Shown here: one piece after another, positions 6,884 to 10,467 of the stretch
How positions within the stretch are numbered: position 1 is the first letter of the stretch
Layout of the letters: each line of letters starts with the position of its first letter
Origin: Bacteroidales bacterium
GTDB lineage: Bacteria > Bacteroidota > Bacteroidia > Bacteroidales > Paludibacteraceae
NCBI GenBank assembly: GCA_900767595.1
Contig: CAAFZS010000084.1
Span: 1 to 10,467, forward strand
Reading direction: 5' to 3'
DNA length: 10,467 bases
Program-made: the position numbers and the translations under genes
The notes under the pieces: model-generated
What the model was told of the DNA's origin: nothing
What the model saw: only the letters and a program-made list of their open reading frames with translations
The model's database searches: none

Positions 6884-8596
6884 ATGAAAAAAATCTATCT
6901 TGCCAAGTATGGCATTAGAAATGCCAAGGTAATTGCTCACAACCCTTCTTATGAAGAGTTGTTTGAAGCAGAGACGAAGAAAGGTCTTCGTGGTTTCGAA
7001 AAAGGTCAACTCACTGAGTTGGACGCAGTCAATGTTATGACCGGTGTCTTCACCGGCCGTTCGCCTAAGGACAAATACATTGTGGACGACAAACAGAGCC
7101 ACAATAATGTTTGGTGGACTTCGGATGCCTATAAGAACGATAACCATCCTATGTCCGAAGAGGTTTGGGATAAGGTTAAGAAAATCGCTCTTAAGGAGTT
7201 GAGCGGTAAAGAACTGTATGTTTGCGATGCTTTCTGCGGTGCGAACAAGGAGACTCGTCTGGCTGTCCGTTTCATTGTAGAGGTTGCTTGGCAAGCTCAC
7301 TTTGTGAAGAACATGTTTATCCAACCGACCCAAGAGGAGTTGGAGCACTTTGAGCCGAACTTCATCATCTATAACGCTTCGAAGGCGAAAGTGAAGAACT
7401 ACGAGAAGTTAGGTTTGAACTCCGACACTTGTGTTGCTTTCAACACCACCTCTCGTGAGCAAGTGATCATCAACACCTGGTATGGCGGTGAGATGAAGAA
7501 AGGTATGTTCTCGATGATGAACTACTACCTGCCCTTGCAAGGAATCGCTTCTATGCACTGCTCGGCTAATACCGACATGAACGGTAAGAACACCGCTATC
7601 TTCTTCGGTTTGAGCGGTACGGGTAAGACTACTCTCTCGACCGACCCGAAGCGTCTGCTTATTGGTGATGATGAGCACGGATGGGACGACAATGGTGTGT
7701 TCAACTTCGAAGGCGGTTGCTATGCTAAGGTTATCAACCTCGATAAGGAGTCTGAGCCTGATATCTATCACGCTATCCGTCGCAACGCTCTGTTGGAGAA
7801 CGTAACCGTTGACAAAGAGGGTAAGATTGACTTTGCCGATAAGTCCGTTACCGAGAATACGCGCGTTAGCTATCCTATCAATCATATTGAGAAGATTGTT
7901 CGTCCGATCAGTGCCGGTCCGGATGCACAAAACGTTATCTTCCTCAGCGCTGATGCCTTTGGTGTTCTGCCTCCGGTAAGTATCTTGACTCCGGAACAAA
8001 CGAAATACTATTTCCTGAGCGGTTTCACAGCTAAACTGGCCGGTACCGAGCGTGGTATTACCGAGCCGACGCCTACTTTCTCGGCTTGCTTCGGTCAAGC
8101 GTTCTTGGAACTCCATCCTACCAAATATGCAGAGGAGCTTGTTAAGAAGATGGAGAAGAGCGGTGCCAAGGCTTATCTTGTTAACACCGGTTGGAATGGT
8201 ACGGGCAAACGTATCTCTATCCGCGACACCCGTGGTATCATTGACGCTATCTTAGACGGTTCGATCAAGAAAGCTCAGACGAAGACCATTCCTTACTTCA
8301 ACTTCGAAGTTCCGACTTCTCTGCCGGGTGTAGATTCGAAGATTTTGGATCCTCGCGACACCTATGCTAACGTGAAGGATTGGGAGAAGAAAGCGGAAGA
8401 TTTGGCTTCTCGTTTCATCAAGAACTTTGGTAAATATACGACCAACGAAGCCGGTAAGGCTCTTGTTGCTGCCGGTCCTTGCTTGGAAGGCAAATCTGCT
8501 GCCAAGGCAGAAAAAGCTCCCAAAGCCGAGAAGAAAGCCGAAAAGAAAGAGTGCTGCTGCATCTGCGGTTGGTTCAAGAAACTGTTCAAAAAGTAA
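6884..8596 (+). CDS. pckA: ATP-dependent phosphoenolpyruvate carboxykinase with unusual C-terminal tail
   Basis: The enzyme interconverts oxaloacetate + ATP with phosphoenolpyruvate + CO2 + ADP in the cytoplasm. In fermentative Bacteroidota it often runs in the CO2-fixing direction towards succinate. The product has 570 residues. Visible active-site parts are TGRSPKDK (57-64, Arg59), EMKKG with Lys205/Lys206, MHCSAN with His225, the P-loop GLSGTGKT (242-249) and the metal-binding LIGDDEHGW (259-267, Asp262). The family-like part ends near residue 534 (VAAGPCL). A further 36 residues are Lys/Ala/Glu-rich and end in ECCCICGWFKKLFKK, with Cys557-559 and Cys561; I do not know this from other PEPCKs. 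The start is ATG 6884-6886, giving MKKIYLAKYG; an in-frame TTG at 6833 lies inside the promoter. There is no strong Shine-Dalgarno, as is common in the phylum. Confidence 0.97.
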   Translation: MKKIYLAKYGIRNAKVIAHNPSYEELFEAETKKGLRGFEKGQLTELDAVNVMTGVFTGRSPKDKYIVDDKQSHNNVWWTSDAYKNDNHPMSEEVWDKVKKIALKELSGKELYVCDAFCGANKETRLAVRFIVEVAWQAHFVKNMFIQPTQEELEHFEPNFIIYNASKAKVKNYEKLGLNSDTCVAFNTTSREQVIINTWYGGEMKKGMFSMMNYYLPLQGIASMHCSANTDMNGKNTAIFFGLSGTGKTTLSTDPKRLLIGDDEHGWDDNGVFNFEGGCYAKVINLDKESEPDIYHAIRRNALLENVTVDKEGKIDFADKSVTENTRVSYPINHIEKIVRPISAGPDAQNVIFLSADAFGVLPPVSILTPEQTKYYFLSGFTAKLAGTERGITEPTPTFSACFGQAFLELHPTKYAEELVKKMEKSGAKAYLVNTGWNGTGKRISIRDTRGIIDAILDGSIKKAQTKTIPYFNFEVPTSLPGVDSKILDPRDTYANVKDWEKKAEDLASRFIKNFGKYTTNEAGKALVAAGPCLEGKSAAKAEKAPKAEKKAEKKECCCICGWFKKLFKK

Positions 8597-8650
8597 TCGT
8601 TCCCCTTGGGGTCAAGAAGCAATCATGCCCTTGGCTAAAGAATAATACAC

Positions 8651-8680
8651 AAAAATCCCTCCACAGCGGAGGGATTTTTT
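8651..8680 (+). terminator. pckA intrinsic terminator
   Basis: A perfect 12-bp stem, AAAAATCCCTCC (8651-8662) with GGAGGGATTTTT (8668-8679), loop ACAGC, ending in a run of six T. It lies 54 bases after the pckA stop. The A run on the other side could let it act in both directions. Confidence 0.92.
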
Positions 8681-9146
8681 GTTCTAAATATCTTCATTCT
8701 TCAATCTTCATTCTTCAATAGCCCTTAGGAACCCTACTCCTCTACCCCTCTACTCCCCTCCACTTTATATATAGGGTTCTTCTTGGCTTATTGTTGGGAT
8801 ATTCTTGGGTTGTTCTTGGGTAGGTTGAATACCCTGTAAGTAGCTTGCCTTAGTGTTTCTTTTCCCTACTCCTCTAGTCCTCTACCCCTCTACTCCTCTA
8901 CCCCCACCATGCGGTCTATTGCAGGTCGCGCTCCGCGTGATTTCCGCGTGATTTGGGCGTGATTTCCGCGTCCGTCTAGGAGGATGCCCGAAGGATACTC
9001 GTGGAAAGCCTAGTCCTCCCTAGGAAAACCTAGGAAGTCCTAGTTCTGTACCGCGAGCCTTCGCAAGCGGAGTTGAAGTTGGACATGTCCAAGTGTCCAA
9101 CTTCATCAAACTCCTTTGTTGATGCGGGTTGCAGGGTAGTTGGACA
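8681..9146. repeat. Gene-free mosaic of short tandem arrays
   Basis: No convincing gene is present. The stretch is a series of short arrays. The 7-base units are TCTTCAT/TCTTCAA (8691-8718). Two 8-base arrays of CTACYCCT type lie at 8734-8757 and 8866-8905. An 11-base period of TTCTTGGGTTG type spans 8780-8823, and a second 11-base array, CGCGTGATTTC type, spans 8934-8971. A 10-base period beginning CCTAG runs at 9009-9048. From 9075 there are 8-base GTTGGACA/TGTCCAAC units in both orientations, giving an 11-bp perfect inverted repeat (9075-9085 with 9094-9104). The stretch lies between pckA and the convergent higBA pair. Confidence 0.75.
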
Positions 9147-9178
9147 GTTGGACATGTCCAACTTGTGTCCTACTTTTG
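9146..9178 (+). promoter_or_regulatory. Possible promoter with an 18-base palindromic operator
   Basis: AGTTGGACATGTCCAACT (9146-9163) is a perfect palindrome. A TACTTTTG box (9171-9178) follows, identical to the -7 boxes of secDF, tsaC and pckA in this window. Twenty bases upstream of it stands GTTG (9147-9150), three of four matches to TTTG. The palindrome would cover the -33 to about -19 region, as a repressor or activator site would. Confidence 0.45.
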
Positions 9179-9181
9179 GAG

Positions 9182-9270
9182 TCTTTAACAGTGTTCCCGT
9201 TACCGAGATTTTCCAATCTCGGTTCTATAGACCCTGTCGTCTCTCGGCAAAAGTCTTTTGCCGTTTTTTT
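9182..9270 (+). ncRNA. Candidate small RNA of about 90 nt
   Basis: The segment runs from the expected start of the possible promoter at 9146-9178 to a strong intrinsic terminator. It contains a 9-bp perfect hairpin, ACCGAGATT (9202-9210), loop TTCC, AATCTCGGT (9215-9223), then a single-stranded linker, then the terminator. The sequence TCTCGG occurs twice (9217-9222 and 9242-9247), so CCGAGA (9203-9208) could pair with either copy. The second pairing would disrupt the terminator base. There is no open reading frame with gene-like content. I do not recognise the family. It rests on structure and signals only. Confidence 0.4.
9245..9270 (+). terminator. Orphan intrinsic terminator
   Basis: CGGCAAA (9245-9251) pairs with TTTGCCG (9257-9263), loop AGTCT, followed by seven T (9264-9270). 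It is over 550 bases beyond the pckA terminator and no plus-strand coding gene lies between, so it implies an otherwise unannotated transcript. Confidence 0.8.
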
Positions 9271-9272
9271 AG

Positions 9273-9359
9273 TGGCGGACTTGGCGGACTTGGCGGAGTC
9301 TCAATAACCATCGGACTTCGACCATTACTGGAAGTCCGCCAACTCCGCCAATTCCGCCA
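9273..9359. repeat. Long hairpin of 9-base TTGGCGGAN units
   Basis: Three units on the left (9273-9299) face three inverted units on the right (9333-9359). The 27-base arms pair with only three mismatches (9280/9352, 9289/9343, 9298/9334), all at the same variable position of the 9-base unit. The loop is about 33 bases and encodes nothing visible. It lies between the orphan terminator and the higBA terminator. Confidence 0.85.
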
Positions 9360-9363
9360 AGGG

Positions 9364-9411
9364 CATTTTCAAAAAACAACCATCGCAACCCGAAGGCTGC
9401 GATGGGAGATG
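9364..9411. repeat. Left copy of the repeat flanking the toxin-antitoxin pair
   Basis: CATTTTCAAAAAACAACCA (9364-9382), then a terminator stem with CCCGAAG at its loop, then GGAGATG (9405-9411). A related element in the same orientation lies at 10262-10304; the first 19 bases agree at 17 positions. Confidence 0.55.
9371..9405 (-). terminator. higBA terminator with UUCG tetraloop
   Basis: In minus-strand RNA an 11-bp stem (arms 9380-9390 and 9395-9405, one G-U pair) is closed by the very stable C(UUCG)G tetraloop and followed by UUGUUUUUU. It lies 33 bases after the antitoxin stop and is a textbook terminator for the toxin-antitoxin pair. Confidence 0.9.
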
Positions 9412-9438
9412 TTATGGTGTCTAAAATGAGTATGATTA

Positions 9439-9744
9439 TTAGCAAAGAGCAACACGTCCCATATCGGTTATATCTAGGGAAACATTAAGATTCATCGCCC
9501 TAAAAAGGCGAGTAATGGTTGATAGTGTCAAGTTTTTACCGCGCTCTAATCGAGAAATCTGAGCTTTTTGAACCCCGACTAACTCACCTAATTGTTCTTG
9601 AGTCATCTGTTTGGATTGGCGTGCTTGACGTATAGCTTCTCCTACCAAATAGAGATCTATTTCCTCTTCGTAAGCTTTGCGCGCTTCTGTATTTTTAGTA
9701 CCAATATACTTATCCTCAATTTGTGTTTGTGTGTAGAAGTTCAT
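9439..9744 (-). CDS. higA: XRE-family antitoxin (HigA-like)
   Basis: The antitoxin should bind and neutralise the toxin encoded just before it and repress their shared promoter. It has 101 residues. A Cro/C1 helix-turn-helix occupies about 36-88, with MTQEQLGELVGVQKAQISRL (47-66) as its recognition core. The N-terminal 35 residues are polar and probably helical; DLYLVGEAIRQARQ (30-43) leads into the DNA-binding domain. ATG 9742-9744 lies two bases after the toxin stop, so translation is likely coupled. The order toxin then antitoxin, opposite to most type II systems, is the known higBA order. The name is by family and arrangement, not a proven orthologue. Confidence 0.88.
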   Translation of the reverse strand: MNFYTQTQIEDKYIGTKNTEARKAYEEEIDLYLVGEAIRQARQSKQMTQEQLGELVGVQKAQISRLERGKNLTLSTITRLFRAMNLNVSLDITDMGRVALC

Positions 9745-9746
9745 AA

Positions 9747-10100
9747 TTATTTCCTCTTTTGATTAAAGTAAACATTCATTATATTTTCAGCATGAGCGAT
9801 TTCTGATTTTGGTGTTTTTTGTGTTTTTTTCACAAATCCATGAGTTGCTATCACTAATGTGTTTTTATTGTTTGTCTTATCCCAAAAGGCAAGAAGCCGA
9901 TATTGTAAACCATCAAAGCGAGTTCTAAATTCCCAAATGTCAGTTGATTCCAGCTTTTTAAATAATTCAGGGTCATTTGAATAACTTGCTTTACGGATAT
10001 TGCTAATGATTTTAGTACGTACTTTTTCTTTAAGAGAAGAAAGAAACGCGTCTGCCTCTTCCGAATACAGTACCGAAAATTTTGCTTTTATTTGTTCCAT
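9747..10100 (-). CDS. higB: RelE/HigB-superfamily toxin (Gp49-like)
   Basis: Toxins of this family are mostly ribosome-dependent mRNA interferases that slow growth when the antitoxin is lost. The product has 117 residues. It shows the family core: an N-terminal helical pair (about 15-50), then IWEFRTRFDGLQYRLLAFWD (55-74) forming the central strands, then LVIATHGFVKKTQKTPKSEI (82-101), whose HGFxKKTxKTP signature marks the Gp49-like group, and a last helix ending in KRK. I chose ATG 10098-10100. A TTG three codons upstream is in frame but would leave a leader of only about four bases. It is the first gene of a two-gene unit with the XRE antitoxin. The pair is more AT-rich than the housekeeping genes, which suggests acquisition. 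Confidence 0.9.
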   Translation of the reverse strand: MEQIKAKFSVLYSEEADAFLSSLKEKVRTKIISNIRKASYSNDPELFKKLESTDIWEFRTRFDGLQYRLLAFWDKTNNKNTLVIATHGFVKKTQKTPKSEIAHAENIMNVYFNQKRK

Positions 10101-10117
10101 AATTTTCAAATTCGCTG

Positions 10118-10155
10118 CAAAGATACAAAAAAGTTTCCATACTACGAAACTTTTT
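10118..10155 (-). promoter_or_regulatory. higBA promoter with inverted-repeat operator
   Basis: On the minus strand the -7 box TATCTTTG (10118-10125) matches TAnnTTTG. Twenty bases upstream is TTTC (10146-10149), a near match to TTTG. A perfect 10-bp inverted repeat, AAAAAGTTTC (10128-10137) and GAAACTTTTT (10146-10155) with an 8-base centre, spans the spacer and the -33 element. This is where a HigA dimer would be expected to bind to repress its own transcription. The operator role is inferred. Confidence 0.7.
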
Positions 10156-10203
10156 GGTGATTTTTTTGCATTTTATTTGATTTTTAACTAAAAAACATCG
10201 GTT

Positions 10204-10234
10204 TTTGAACAAAAATCCTCAAAAAATGTTCAAA
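10204..10234. repeat. Inverted repeat upstream of the higBA promoter
   Basis: TTTGAACA (10204-10211) and TGTTCAAA (10227-10234) form a perfect 8-bp inverted repeat around 15 AT-rich bases. It may be a protein-binding site, but no promoter with correct boxes is seen beside it. Confidence 0.4.
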
Positions 10235-10261
10235 GATTAACTACTAAACAGTGATAAGTTT

Positions 10262-10304
10262 CATTTTTCAAAAACAACCAAACGCCCCCGAAGAGGCGGA
10301 GATG
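10262..10304. repeat. Right copy of the repeat flanking the toxin-antitoxin pair
   Basis: CATTTTTCAAAAACAACCA (10262-10280), then a stem with CCCGAAG at its loop, then GGAGATG (10298-10304). It is the counterpart of 9364-9411, about 900 bases away and in the same orientation. The stem sequences differ while the flanks and loop agree. Confidence 0.55.
10271..10298 (-). terminator. Terminator of a gene beyond the right edge
   Basis: In minus-strand RNA a 6-bp stem (arms 10283-10288 and 10293-10298, one G-U pair) is closed by C(UUCG)G and followed by UUUGGUUGUUUUU. It lies about 80 bases past a stop codon at 10378-10380 and would end a leftward transcript entering from the right. Confidence 0.7.
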
Positions 10305-10377
10305 GAATTTCTATGGACATAGTATGGACTACTATCGTTCTACTACCGATACATTCCTTGCCGTAGATGGTTCTTCG
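10299..10377. other. Short spacer with small direct repeats, no gene seen
   Basis: The spacer between the right-edge reading frame and its terminator holds TATGGAC twice (10313-10319 and 10324-10330) and CTACTATCG followed by CTACTACCG (10330-10338 and 10341-10349). No start codon with a plausible frame is seen. Confidence 0.3.
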
Positions 10378-10467
10378 TCACATTTCGTGAAGGTGTAATC
10401 GTTCAGAGAGGTACATTTTGTTGGCAAGTAAAAAAAATGCCATGAACAACATGATGACGAATACGTC
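10378..10467 (-). CDS. Possible C-terminal end of a membrane protein (partial)
   Basis: The minus strand is open from the window edge to a TGA at 10378-10380, encoding 29 residues: DVFVIMLFMAFFLLANKMYL and then SERLHLHEM. The first 15 or so are strongly hydrophobic, like a membrane helix, followed by a polar tail. A leftward terminator (10271-10298) lies downstream, which supports a real leftward gene. Twenty-nine codons is too little to prove coding, and another minus-strand frame is also open over this span. The family is not recognisable. Confidence 0.35.
   Translation of the reverse strand, partial: DVFVIMLFMAFFLLANKMYLSERLHLHEM

Noticed and set aside
6853..6918. Short upstream frame overlapping the pckA start
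   Set aside because: Its ATG has no supporting signal, and a 21-codon frame in AT-rich leader sequence is expected by chance.
8427..8721. Plus-strand frames overlapping the end of pckA
   Set aside because: They are out-of-frame shadows of the pckA tail and extend into its terminator.
8691..9359. CRISPR array
   Set aside because: The repeats are 7 to 11 bases, directly tandem without unique spacers, and no cas genes are near.
9073..9429. A 118-codon plus-strand frame across the repeat region
   Set aside because: It starts at a TTG, runs through palindromes, the orphan terminator and the 9-mer hairpin, and its product is low-complexity with repeat-derived Gly, Leu and Arg runs. No recognisable domain.
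8681..9430. Integron cassette array (attC sites beside a toxin-antitoxin pair)
   Set aside because: The palindromes do not show paired GTTRRRY/RYYYAAC core sites at the ends of cassettes, and no integrase is present.
10411..10467. Start of a plus-strand gene at the right edge (ATGAACAACATG)
   Set aside because: Too short to judge, with no consensus promoter box at proper spacing. The leftward terminator favours a minus-strand gene here.

Overview
The window reads as a metagenomic or draft contig from a member of the Bacteroidota, most likely Bacteroidales. The evidence is a fused SecDF of about 1000 residues, a 56-residue XseB, ATP-dependent PEP carboxykinase, a ClpP with the Bacteroidota-style N-terminus, and promoters of the Bacteroidota type (TTTG, a 20-base spacer, then TAnnTTTG) in front of three transcription units. 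Leaders lack a strong Shine-Dalgarno. The first 32 bases are not biological: they match the Illumina TruSeq read-1 adapter and create a false stop in clpX.

Left two thirds (33-6716): everything is on the minus strand. Reading in the direction of transcription, one unit is tsaC (YrdC/YciO type), then a polyprenyl-phosphate sugar-phosphate transferase overlapping it by one base, then the small exonuclease VII subunit xseB. Next comes secDF with its own promoter, then clpP and clpX one base apart. The theme is housekeeping: tRNA t6A modification, surface glycan initiation, DNA processing, protein export and proteolysis. A terminator-like hairpin lies in the tsaC leader, and clpP starts directly after a heptamer repeat tract.

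Middle (6717-8680): a divergent promoter region, then pckA on the plus strand. It ends in an unusual 36-residue Lys/Ala/Glu-rich tail with a Cys cluster and an amphipathic end, and is followed by a clean intrinsic terminator.

Right (8681-10467): about 760 bases without a convincing gene, made of short tandem arrays with unit lengths 7, 8, 11, 8, 11, 10, 8 and 9. It includes a perfect 18-base palindrome over a possible promoter, which leads into a candidate small RNA of about 90 nt with its own terminator, and a long 9-mer hairpin. Then comes a minus-strand toxin-antitoxin pair (HigB/Gp49-like toxin, then XRE antitoxin) with a promoter-embedded inverted repeat as likely operator. The pair lies between two similar terminator-type repeats. 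The last 90 bases may hold the C-terminal end of a leftward membrane protein gene. The toxin-antitoxin segment is visibly more AT-rich than the housekeeping genes, which fits an accessory insertion.
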